Shown here: one piece after another, positions 56,083-63,283 of the stretch
How the letters are laid out: each line of letters opens with the position of its first letter
How positions within the stretch are numbered: the stretch's first letter is position 1
From: Anaerolineales bacterium
Lineage (GTDB): Bacteria; Chloroflexota; Anaerolineae; Anaerolineales; Villigracilaceae
Assembly (NCBI GenBank): GCA_020634885.1
Contig: JACKAW010000009.1
Span: 55,728 to 119,727 of the forward strand
DNA length: 64,000 bases
Direction of reading: 5' to 3'
Program-made: the position numbers and the translations under genes
Notes under the pieces: model-generated
Told to the model about the DNA's origin: nothing
Databases searched by the model: none
Seen by the model: the letters and a program-made list of their open reading frames with translations, nothing else

Positions 56083-57022
56083 ACATATCATCATTGACAC
56101 CGACCCCGGTATTGACGATTCGCTGGCGCTTTTGCTGGCGGCGGCTTCGCCTGAAATTATTTTAGACGGCGTGATCGCCGTCCACGGCAATGTCTCTACT
56201 GATCAGACGACAAAGAATGCACTTTCGGTTTTGGAATTGGCGAAGGCAAGCCACGTGCCTGTGTTCAAAGGCTGCGATGTGCCGCTTGTGAAAGAGTCAT
56301 TACTCTCGCCAGAGACGCACGGGAATCAAGGTCTCGGGTATGCTCAACTTCCCGAAGCAGCGACCCAGCCACAGTTAAAGCATGGAAGCGATTTTCTCAT
56401 CGAGCAGATCATGTCGCGCCCGGGAGAAGTTACGCTGGTGGCAATCGGTCCGCTGACGAATGTCGCTTTGGCGATTCGCAAAGAGCCGCGCATTGTGCAG
56501 AATGTGAAAGAGGTATTCATCATGGGCGGGGCGATCCAACACCCGGGCAACACCACAGCGCAGGCGGAGTACAACACCTATGTTGACCCGCACGCGGCGC
56601 ATATTGTTTTTCATTCGGGTATGCCGATGATCCTCACGCCGTTGGATGTGACCTATCAATGTATTTTTACAAAAGATGATCTGAACCGCCTGTTGAAGAT
56701 CGATTCGCCGATCACCAAATTCATAGCAGACTCGACCCGCTTCTACATGGAATTCCACGACGAATATCAAAGCATCGAGGGTTGTGTCATCAACGACCCG
56801 ATGACATTGGCGCTGACCTTCATGCCGGAGATCTGCGACTACCAAGACCTGGTGATGGATGTGGATATTTCGACGGGCGTTGGGTTGGGGAACACGTTCG
56901 CAGATTTCTACAACTATGAGAAAAAGCCGAAGAATATGAAGGTGGCGATGGGCGTCCGTCCGCGCATGTTTATGGAGTTATTTCTGGAGCGAATGGAAAA
57001 ACTGGCTCGGGCAATTTCGTGA
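56075..57022 (+). CDS. Inosine-uridine-type nucleoside hydrolase 2
   Basis: 315 residues, paralog of the preceding gene. IIIDTDPGIDDSLALLLAA, VHGNVSTDQTTKNAL, LVAIGPLTNVALAIRK, FIMGGAIQHPGNTTAQAEYNTYVDPHAAHIVF and NDPMTLALTF are the same motifs. Differences in the substrate loops (NYE-type C-terminal segment FADFYNYEKKPKN) suggest a different base preference. The start ATG is the first codons after the REP half-element. Confidence 0.92.
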   Translation: MPKHIIIDTDPGIDDSLALLLAAASPEIILDGVIAVHGNVSTDQTTKNALSVLELAKASHVPVFKGCDVPLVKESLLSPETHGNQGLGYAQLPEAATQPQLKHGSDFLIEQIMSRPGEVTLVAIGPLTNVALAIRKEPRIVQNVKEVFIMGGAIQHPGNTTAQAEYNTYVDPHAAHIVFHSGMPMILTPLDVTYQCIFTKDDLNRLLKIDSPITKFIADSTRFYMEFHDEYQSIEGCVINDPMTLALTFMPEICDYQDLVMDVDISTGVGLGNTFADFYNYEKKPKNMKVAMGVRPRMFMELFLERMEKLARAIS

Positions 57023-57088
57023 CGCAGAAAAAGTAAAAGTGTTATTATGAGCAGGGTAATTGATTAAATCAACTTTTTCGGAGGAAAC

Positions 57089-57778
57089 ATGTTGGACAAA
57101 ATCAAGAGCAATTTCAATACACAGACGTGGGTACTCATTCCCATCGCCATCGCCATTAACATTGCGGTGGGTCAAATTGTCCTCGTTCTCAAGCTGCCCG
57201 TGTTCCTGGATTCAATCGGCACTGTGATGGTCGCCGTCCTATGCGGACCGTGGGCTGGCGCTCTCACCGGTGCGCTCTCGAACGTGATCTGGGGCATTGC
57301 CATTGACCCGGGCGCTTTCCCCTGGTGGCCCGTCGCTGCGATGATCGGTTACATGGCAGGACGCATGGCACAATGGGGTTTCTTCAAAAACTGGTGGAAA
57401 GTTGTGGTGACCGGTTTCGTGGTTGCGCTCACCGCTGCCATCGTTTCCACCCCAATTGCCGTGTACCTCTTCGGCGGCATCACTGCCAGCGGCTCTTCTT
57501 TTATTACCGCATACCTGCTCGCAACCGGACAAGGCATTTGGTCGGCTGTGGTCAGCACCAGTTTCTTAACTGAACCGGTCGATAAGATCACCACCGCCAT
57601 GATCGCCTTTGCCATTATTCAAGGCTTGCCCAAGCGAACCATCGGCGGCTACCCCAAATCCAATCAGGTCGCAACCGAGGGCGGCGCGAGCAGCACTCAG
57701 TTGTATATTGCCATTGGTGTGGTCGTTGCATTGGTGTTGTTTGCGGCATTCATGCTCAGGAATATTCTGGGCGGGTAA
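57089..57778 (+). CDS. ECF transporter substrate-binding (S) component
   Basis: 229 residues, six membrane helices. LPVFLDSIGTVMVAVLCGPWAGALTGALSNVIWG and the YMAGRMAQWGFF segment fit ECF S components; they bind a vitamin-like ligand and dock on EcfT. The position right after two nucleoside hydrolases and before ecfT-ecfA-ecfA suggests a nucleoside or nucleobase substrate; this is inference from context. A cytoplasmic linker (GGYPKSNQVATEGG) and a last helix follow the core. TCGGAGGAAACATG gives a strong ribosome-binding site. Confidence 0.85.
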   Translation: MLDKIKSNFNTQTWVLIPIAIAINIAVGQIVLVLKLPVFLDSIGTVMVAVLCGPWAGALTGALSNVIWGIAIDPGAFPWWPVAAMIGYMAGRMAQWGFFKNWWKVVVTGFVVALTAAIVSTPIAVYLFGGITASGSSFITAYLLATGQGIWSAVVSTSFLTEPVDKITTAMIAFAIIQGLPKRTIGGYPKSNQVATEGGASSTQLYIAIGVVVALVLFAAFMLRNILGG

Positions 57779-57795
57779 ATATAAATTCATTTTCC

Positions 57796-57902
57796 GTCAT
57801 TGCGAGGAGGGCGACACTTGCGCCGCACCCCAATGCGATGAGCAATCTCATTGCACAATCATAAGATTGCTTCGGGCGGAAGAACACCTCCCTCGCAATG
57901 AC
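57796..57902. repeat. REP-like hairpin element, copy 3
   Basis: 107 bp bounded by GTCATTGCGAGG and CCTCGCAATGAC, as at 9216, with inner arms AATCTCATTGC / ATAAGATTGCTTCGGGC. It lies between the S and T component genes. Confidence 0.85.
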
Positions 57903-57910
57903 AGCTTATA

Positions 57911-57944
57911 AAAAAGAGACCAGATGCTTTCTGGTCTCTTTTTT
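57911..57944. terminator. Terminator between S- and T-component genes
   Basis: AAAAAGAGACCAGA ... TCTGGTCTCTTTTTT. It implies the T and ATPase genes use their own promoter at 57960. Confidence 0.88.
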
Positions 57945-57959
57945 ATTCCTCCAAATGGG

Positions 57960-57965
57960 TATAAT
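57960..57965 (+). promoter_or_regulatory. -10 hexamer TATAAT, leaderless start
   Basis: Eight nucleotides before the ecfT ATG at 57974. Confidence 0.6.
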
Positions 57966-57973
57966 CGCAACCT

Positions 57974-58753
57974 ATGCATGAACGCCTATCCTTCCACATT
58001 CAACGAGACAGTTTCCTGCACCGCCTCAACCCATTGACCAAGTTGGTGCTCACACTCACACTCATTTTGCTCGCTTTCACCTTCCCCTGGTATTGGACGC
58101 CGCACCTGCTCGTGTTGATTGCCGTCATTCCGCTCAGCCTGCTGGGAAAAGTCTTCCGCGAATTCATGTTAACTGCCCTGCGGCTCATCATCCCTGCCGC
58201 AGGATTTTTGTTCCTCATGCAAGCCTTCTTCCAACCGATTGGCACAGACATTATCTTCCAATTTTATTTTTTAGATATGACCTCCGAAAGCGTGCTGTTC
58301 GCCTTTCGCAATGCCATGCGCATCGTCGTCATGGTTTCGGCATTCACGCTTTTTCTGCTCACCACCCACCCTAGCGAGTTGATGTCTGACCTTACACGGC
58401 GCGGGCTGCCAGGACAGTTTGCTTACGTTATCATTTCCACACTGCAAATTCTGCCGCAGATCATGGCAAAAGCACAGACCATCATCTCTGCCCAACGTTC
58501 ACGCGGGCTGGATACCGAAAGCAGCTTCCTCAAACGCGCCGGTTCACTTATCCCGCTGATCGGTCCGCTTGTGTTCGGTTCGCTGGTTGAAGTGGAAGAG
58601 CGCGCCATTGCCATTGAAGCACGCGGTTTTACATCCAAGCATGTCAAAACATCCTTGCATGAAATTCCAGACCCCACGTTCGATAAATCTTTACGCTGGG
58701 TTTTGCTCATACTCATTATCATTTCCATTGGGTTGAATCTATGGCTTTCGTAA
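57974..58753 (+). CDS. ecfT: ECF transporter transmembrane (T) component
   Basis: 259 residues, about six helices. N-terminal FLHRLNPLTKLVLTLTLILLAF and the two Ala-Arg-Gly-type coupling motifs, AQRSRGLDTE and IEARGFTSK, that contact the ATPases. It couples ATP hydrolysis to tilting of the S component. The end overlaps the first ATPase gene by 13 nt. Confidence 0.9.
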   Translation: MHERLSFHIQRDSFLHRLNPLTKLVLTLTLILLAFTFPWYWTPHLLVLIAVIPLSLLGKVFREFMLTALRLIIPAAGFLFLMQAFFQPIGTDIIFQFYFLDMTSESVLFAFRNAMRIVVMVSAFTLFLLTTHPSELMSDLTRRGLPGQFAYVIISTLQILPQIMAKAQTIISAQRSRGLDTESSFLKRAGSLIPLIGPLVFGSLVEVEERAIAIEARGFTSKHVKTSLHEIPDPTFDKSLRWVLLILIIISIGLNLWLS

Positions 58754-59580
58754 ATCTTCAGAACGTTACCTACAAATATCCGCTGACCGAAAAGCCGGTA
58801 TTGCAAAACCTCAGTTTACAAATTCAAGAGGGTGAGTTCGTCTCGGTCATTGGTCCCAACGGCGCGGGCAAGTCTACGCTGTGCTACGCGCTGGCAGGTT
58901 TCGTGCCGCATTTTTTCAAAGGCGAGATCAACGGCGAGATCGAAGTGGATGGAAAGAAATCCAGCGAGTCCACGCTCGACGAGTGGGTACTTAATGTGGG
59001 GTTGGCGTTCCAGAATCCCTTCAACCAAATCAGCGGCGCAAAGTACACCGTCTTTGAAGAGATCGCGTTCGGGCTGGAAAACATCGGCGTGCCGCGCGAA
59101 GAAATGAAAAAGCGTGTGGAGGAAGCCATGTCCCTAACCGGAATCAGCGAGTTAGCCGACCGGTCTCCCTATTCTCTCTCTGGCGGACAACAACAACGCG
59201 TCGCGCTGACCTCGATCCTGGTCATGCGACCCAGGCTTTTGGTGCTCGACGAACCGACCTCGCAAATGGACCCCATTGGCACCCGTGAAGTCTTCGGCGT
59301 GGTACGTAGAATGGCAGAAGAAGGCATGACCGTCGTCATGGTGGAACACAAAGTGGAATGGATTGCCAATTTCGCAGATCGTGTGATCGCTTTGAAGGAG
59401 GGTCAAGTCCTTATGGAAGGCAAACCCAACGAAGTGCTCACCTCAGACCTGTTAGCTGAGAGCGGCTTTGGTATTTCGCGTTACACATCCACCGCACGAG
59501 AGGCAAAGAAACGCGGCTTGTGGAAGAAAGAAAATTTACCCGTCACATTAGACGAGGCGGTGAAAGGATTCAAATCGTAA
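58741..59580 (+). CDS. ECF transporter ATPase 1
   Basis: 279 residues. Walker A GPNGAGKSTLC, Q-loop FQNPFNQI, signature YSLSGGQQQRVALT, Walker B LLVLDEPTSQMDP, H-loop VEHK. All sites are intact, in contrast to its partner. A C-terminal extension of ~40 residues (GFGISRYTSTAREAKKRGLWKKENLP...) follows the ABC domain. Overlaps ecfT. Confidence 0.92.
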   Translation: MAFVNLQNVTYKYPLTEKPVLQNLSLQIQEGEFVSVIGPNGAGKSTLCYALAGFVPHFFKGEINGEIEVDGKKSSESTLDEWVLNVGLAFQNPFNQISGAKYTVFEEIAFGLENIGVPREEMKKRVEEAMSLTGISELADRSPYSLSGGQQQRVALTSILVMRPRLLVLDEPTSQMDPIGTREVFGVVRRMAEEGMTVVMVEHKVEWIANFADRVIALKEGQVLMEGKPNEVLTSDLLAESGFGISRYTSTAREAKKRGLWKKENLPVTLDEAVKGFKS

Positions 59581-59596
59581 AGGCAACCGTAAATAG

Positions 59597-59620
59597 GACA
59601 GGGGCAAGCCCTGTCCCTAC
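59597..59620. repeat. Dispersed palindrome, copy 3
   Basis: Identical to copies at 1713 and 55038; ends 9 nt before the ATG of ATPase 2. Confidence 0.8.
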
Positions 59621-59629
59621 AAATACATC

Positions 59630-60424
59630 ATGAAAATCGAAATTAACAATCTCCGTTTCACCTACCCCACCGGCTTGGAAGCTCTGAAAGGCATCAGCCT
59701 CACCATCAACCCGGGTGAGCAGGTTGCCATTGTTGGGCAAAACGGCGCCGGGAAAACGACCCTTGTGCGTCACTTCAATGGGCTGCTCAAACCGACATCT
59801 GGCGCTGTATCCATTGGCGAATGGGAAACCACAAAATATTCCACCGCAAAACTGGCTTCGCGGGTGGGCTATGTATTTCAAAACCCCGATGAGCAATTAT
59901 TTTCGCGGGATGTGCTTACCGAAGTTTCGTTCGGTCCAAAAAATTTGGGATACGAGAAATCGAAAGTGGATGAACTGGTCAAACGCGCAATGGCATTGAC
60001 AGAGTTGCACGACAAAACGGATACCAATCCCTACGACCTTTCACCTACCTGGCGCAAGATGGTGGCATTGGCATCCATCATCGCCATGGATACGCCCATC
60101 ATCATCTTTGATGAGCCCACCACCGGACAGGACGCGGTTAATGTGGGGCGCATTGCCAATGTGATCGCCGAACTAAAGCGTGAAGGCAAGACCGTCATCA
60201 CCATTACGCATGATATTGATTTCTGCGCCGAAAATTTTGAGCGCATCATTGCACTTGCGAAAGGGCAAGTGCTGCTTGATGGATCGGCGCGTGACATATT
60301 GGGGCAGGAGGAAATTTTGGCGCAAACCTATGTGGACCCGCCGCAGTTGACCAGGTTGGGAAAGATGCTGGGGTTAAAAGAAATAGTGACAAGACCAGAA
60401 GAGTTTTTGAAAGCAATTTTGTAG
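59630..60424 (+). CDS. ECF transporter ATPase 2 with degenerate signature
   Basis: 264 residues. Walker A GQNGAGKTT (36-44), Q-loop FQNPDEQLFSRDVLTEVSFG, Walker B IIIFDEPTTGQD and H-loop ITHD are intact. The ABC signature LSGGQ is replaced by LSPTWRK (137-143). In the heterodimer this signature faces the ATP bound to ATPase 1, so one of the two sites is probably impaired, as in known asymmetric ABC pairs. It is the last gene of the salvage block. Confidence 0.9.
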   Translation: MKIEINNLRFTYPTGLEALKGISLTINPGEQVAIVGQNGAGKTTLVRHFNGLLKPTSGAVSIGEWETTKYSTAKLASRVGYVFQNPDEQLFSRDVLTEVSFGPKNLGYEKSKVDELVKRAMALTELHDKTDTNPYDLSPTWRKMVALASIIAMDTPIIIFDEPTTGQDAVNVGRIANVIAELKREGKTVITITHDIDFCAENFERIIALAKGQVLLDGSARDILGQEEILAQTYVDPPQLTRLGKMLGLKEIVTRPEEFLKAIL

Positions 60425-60453
60425 GGGCGGGGTTCCTCCCGCCCAATTAATTC

Positions 60454-60484
60454 AAGTAAGGGCGCAGAGACCGCGCCCTTACTT
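60454..60484. terminator. Bidirectional terminator
   Basis: AAGTAAGGGCGC-AGAGACC-GCGCCCTTACTT with T/A flanks, between the convergent ATPase 2 and PPC-domain genes; it includes the latter's stop codon. A second hairpin GGGCGG...CCGCCC lies just upstream. Confidence 0.88.
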
Positions 60485-60883
60485 TTTATATACCACCAAT
60501 TCTTCATACCCCGAATCATTTTCGTACATTTCGCGTTTGTAAATCACATCATCTAATTGCAATAAAACGATCTCAGCCGTAGTGTAGACCCTGCATCCGC
60601 TCACGAGGTGACCGCCAATGGTCGCGCCATCGCCATCTGAAATGGCAACATGGATGTGTGAGCCATGGATTGAAACGGTTCCCGTCATGGAAACGATCTC
60701 AAAATGACCTTCGTATTCGTTGTAATAATCTCGGTTGGCAAGGCGCAGGGTGGCATGGGTAAGGCTGCCTACACTGGAGAGGACACAGCCCGCTTCGATG
60801 TTGTTTTGTTTGACAAAGGTTTCGATGGAGTCGAATAAGTCCTGTTGAGGTTTGAGGCGAAAGGTGTGGGTTTTCATAGGCAT
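60479..60883 (-). CDS. PPC/DUF296-domain protein
   Basis: 134 residues from the ATG at 60883 (an ATG at 60877 is equally possible). The frame is open much further upstream, but that part is a shadow of the PAP2 gene. FRLKPQQDLFDSIETFVKQNNIEAGCVLSSVGSLTHATLRLAN and SIHGSHIHVAISDGDGATIGGHLVSGCRVYTTAEIVL are the PPC (plant and prokaryote conserved) domain; the H-x-H in GSHIHV may bind metal. In plants the domain goes with AT-hook proteins; the bacterial role is unknown. Confidence 0.85.
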   Translation of the reverse strand: MPMKTHTFRLKPQQDLFDSIETFVKQNNIEAGCVLSSVGSLTHATLRLANRDYYNEYEGHFEIVSMTGTVSIHGSHIHVAISDGDGATIGGHLVSGCRVYTTAEIVLLQLDDVIYKREMYENDSGYEELVVYKK

Positions 60884-60888
60884 AAAAA

Positions 60889-60919
60889 GCTCGTGTGGGG
60901 GCTTAGCCCCCACACGAGC
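60889..60919. repeat. 14-bp perfect hairpin
   Basis: GCTCGTGTGGGGGC-TTA-GCCCCCACACGAGC between the PAP2 and PPC genes, both on the minus strand. On the minus strand it is followed only by a short T5 (TTTTT), so it may attenuate. Confidence 0.75.
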
Positions 60920-60921
60920 GG

Positions 60922-61482
60922 TTACCAAAAGTGGAAGCCGGTCAGCCCGGCGAACCAGTCGATGAGGAACTGGTAGAACTGCAAGCCAAGCAAAGCGACG
61001 ATGATGCCAAGTATGGCTCCGGCAATAATATCGGAAAGGTAGTGAACGCCCATAGCGACACGCGCTAAAGCTACCAGCGGCGCCCACACCCAAAGAGCAA
61101 GGGCAAGCCAGGGCGGAGCAAGCACCGAGGCAATCGTCGCAATGAGGAAGGCGCGGGCGGCGTGTCCAGATGGGAAGGAGTGCGGGTCGGTGTTGCGGTA
61201 GATCCCGCCCCATTCACCTTCGGGTCGTTTGCGTTTTACAAGAAATTTGACTGCCAATACGACAACCGCCAAGCCGGAAAGCCCAAAGAATTCAACGGTT
61301 TCCCACTGACGCCATGCGGGGCTGCTGAAGAACCATACGACGATGAGCGCCGCTGCCCAAAACCATGAATCGCCGGAATGGGCGAAGAAGATGGCGATGT
61401 TGCGCAAAAGACCCGGCTTTTCAGCCACGCGCATTTGGCTGGAAAGCCGGGCATCTAGCTCCAGGATATTACTGAACTTCAT
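60922..61482 (-). CDS. PAP2-family membrane phosphatase
   Basis: 186 residues and five or six helices. The three phosphatase motifs are complete: KFLVKRKRPEGEWG (K-x6-RP type), HSFPSGHAARAF (PSGH) and ARVAMGVHYLSDIIAG (R-x5-H-x3-D). Enzymes of this group dephosphorylate lipid phosphates such as undecaprenyl diphosphate or phosphatidate at the outer face. Overlaps the nucleotidyltransferase gene by 4 nt. Confidence 0.9.
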   Translation of the reverse strand: MKFSNILELDARLSSQMRVAEKPGLLRNIAIFFAHSGDSWFWAAALIVVWFFSSPAWRQWETVEFFGLSGLAVVVLAVKFLVKRKRPEGEWGGIYRNTDPHSFPSGHAARAFLIATIASVLAPPWLALALWVWAPLVALARVAMGVHYLSDIIAGAILGIIVALLGLQFYQFLIDWFAGLTGFHFW

Positions 61483-62333
61483 TTACGCTTCACCTTGGAC
61501 GCCGCAGCGGGTTTCTTGACTGTTGCCTTTTTTTTCGCTGCCGCTTTTTTCGCCGCACTTTGCTGGCTGGCGATGTCGCTACGCATTAATTCGAGTTGAT
61601 GGGGTTTATCTACATCCATGCAGGGTTCGGCATGTTCCCAGACAATGGCGCGACCTTTGATGCCAATGCGTTGGGATGCGCGTTCAACCAGTGCATCTAA
61701 TGTAAATTGACGGGTGGCAAGCTGGAAGAGCGTATCAAAGCCGATGATGGATGCCTGACGCATGGGGCTTTTGCGGTTGCCGATCAACGCTTCCCACACG
61801 TCCATGTGTTCTTTGATGACACTGATACGGACGAGGTTGACATCTGCTCCGCAAAGTTCCATCTCTTTCAATTTTGTGTAGGTGCGCCTGGAGTTGGGGT
61901 AACGTGCCTCCATCACTTCCTTGGGGCAGACACCGTAGTACAAGTCATCCTTGGTTTGCATGGCGGTTTTCACGACCCAATCGACCATGCCAGATTGCAG
62001 GGCAGGGATATCGGCGCTGCAGATCAGAAGATATTCTCCTTTGGGTGTAAGTTCAAGAGATTTTTCTGAGCCGGCAATGATGTTGGCGAGCATTCGCCCT
62101 TGATTGGAGATGAAGTGCAGGGGTTTGGAACAGGTGACGCCGCTCTTGGGTGAAAGCCCAATGACGATGACCTGATCGACCGATTTTGATTTTCCCAAAG
62201 CATCCAGGATCCACTGCACCATGGGTTTGCCTGCCACATCAATAAGGGCTTTGGAACTTCCATTGGTAAATTCGTACAAAGGTTCATTCGGCTGGGGGAT
62301 GCCCCCGGCAAGGACAATGGCATTCATCTTCAT
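61479..62333 (-). CDS. Nucleotidyltransferase (MobA-like) with histone-H1-like tail
   Basis: 284 residues. MKMNAIVLAGGIPQPNEPLYEFTNGSSKALIDVAGKPMVQWILDAL is a GT-A nucleotidyltransferase start with the LAGG and KAL..AGKPM motifs; metal-binding Asp is in LLICSADIPAL. The target could be a molybdopterin, sugar or alcohol phosphate. The last ~30 residues are Lys/Ala-rich (SAAKKAAAKKKATVKKPAAA), like bacterial histone-H1-type tails, not usual in this family. It lies 3 nt after the quinate-dehydrogenase-like gene. Confidence 0.8.
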   Translation of the reverse strand: MKMNAIVLAGGIPQPNEPLYEFTNGSSKALIDVAGKPMVQWILDALGKSKSVDQVIVIGLSPKSGVTCSKPLHFISNQGRMLANIIAGSEKSLELTPKGEYLLICSADIPALQSGMVDWVVKTAMQTKDDLYYGVCPKEVMEARYPNSRRTYTKLKEMELCGADVNLVRISVIKEHMDVWEALIGNRKSPMRQASIIGFDTLFQLATRQFTLDALVERASQRIGIKGRAIVWEHAEPCMDVDKPHQLELMRSDIASQQSAAKKAAAKKKATVKKPAAASKVKRK

Positions 62334-62336
62334 ACG

Positions 62337-63245
62337 TTAATTCAACTCCTGCAATTGGGGTTCAAACCCAAGTTTTGTGATCATTTCGCTTAATTCATCC
62401 CACGAAAGCGGGCGCCCCTTGCCAGAGACGGCAACCAGCGCAGCCTCAAGCATGTTGGTGCCGAACGAACGTCCATCCATGACGGGTGTGGTGGTGATGA
62501 GGTATTTAATACCCACTTTACGGAAGAATTCCACGTCGTCTGGGGTGGTGGTGTTGGTGACGACCACTTTACCCTGCATGTTTTCAAGCGGCATGTGGCG
62601 TTTCACATAGTGACAGTCGCCGGCAATGACGGTTGCCCAGTGATAATACTTTTGGAACTTTGGAACATGCTTTTCCTGTTTTTCACCAGTGGGGTACAGC
62701 ATTTCAAAAGGTAAACGACCGGCAATGGGCATGAGTAAAGCCGCAACCGTTCTAAGCCCTTTGATAGTGCGGACAGGGATGGGAATATCCAAACCGAACA
62801 TCATATCGCCGAAAACGGTTTCGTACCCGGCTTCTGCAAACGATTTGGATAAGCCCCAGCGGTCTACGCCTACGGGAATGAGAACTTTTTTTCCCATTTG
62901 GTTGATGTAATCGCCGATCTTGGCGTTTATAAAGGATACAGCTTTATTTTCCAGTGTGTTTTTTAAACCGCCGCCATCGACCAAGGGCGTTTTTTGAACG
63001 AAACGCACCATGGGTCTGACAGAATAGAACGGGTAGGCTTTCCCATCTACCAGGGCTTCAAGGTCGGCACCGCCCACCCCAAAGGCATCCACTTGCCCAT
63101 CTAATTCCTTGTACTTCTGTGCGGCGGCTTCCATATCCCCGTCAGTGCCAATGCGTTCAATACGTACCATTTCCCCAAATAAATTTACTTCAACAGCCTT
63201 GTTTCGCTTGGATGAACCAATACTAATACTGACAGCATGTTTCAT
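62337..63245 (-). CDS. Conserved protein annotated elsewhere as quinate 5-dehydrogenase-like
   Basis: 302 residues, cytoplasmic. The N-terminus KHAVSISIGSSKRNKAVEVNLFGEMVRIERIGTDGD, AFGVGGADLEALVDGK, and VVTNTTTPDDVEFFRKVGIKYLITTTPVMDGRSFGTNMLEAALVA recall a family seen in Chloroflexota and Firmicutes and often labelled quinate 5-dehydrogenase. I see no classical NAD-binding GxGxxG motif, so the enzymatic label is doubtful. AGGATTAATGCA precedes the ATG. It forms an operon with the nucleotidyltransferase and PAP2 genes. Confidence 0.55.
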   Translation of the reverse strand: MKHAVSISIGSSKRNKAVEVNLFGEMVRIERIGTDGDMEAAAQKYKELDGQVDAFGVGGADLEALVDGKAYPFYSVRPMVRFVQKTPLVDGGGLKNTLENKAVSFINAKIGDYINQMGKKVLIPVGVDRWGLSKSFAEAGYETVFGDMMFGLDIPIPVRTIKGLRTVAALLMPIAGRLPFEMLYPTGEKQEKHVPKFQKYYHWATVIAGDCHYVKRHMPLENMQGKVVVTNTTTPDDVEFFRKVGIKYLITTTPVMDGRSFGTNMLEAALVAVSGKGRPLSWDELSEMITKLGFEPQLQELN

Positions 63246-63283
63246 TGCATTAATCCTCCGCGGATGAGATTGAGCCAGTTATA

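Noticed and set aside
60884..61213. N-terminal extension of the PPC-domain gene
   Set aside because: The extension is Cys/His/Arg/Pro-rich, overlaps the PAP2 gene in another frame and crosses a 14-bp hairpin; the real start is the ATG at 60883 or 60877.
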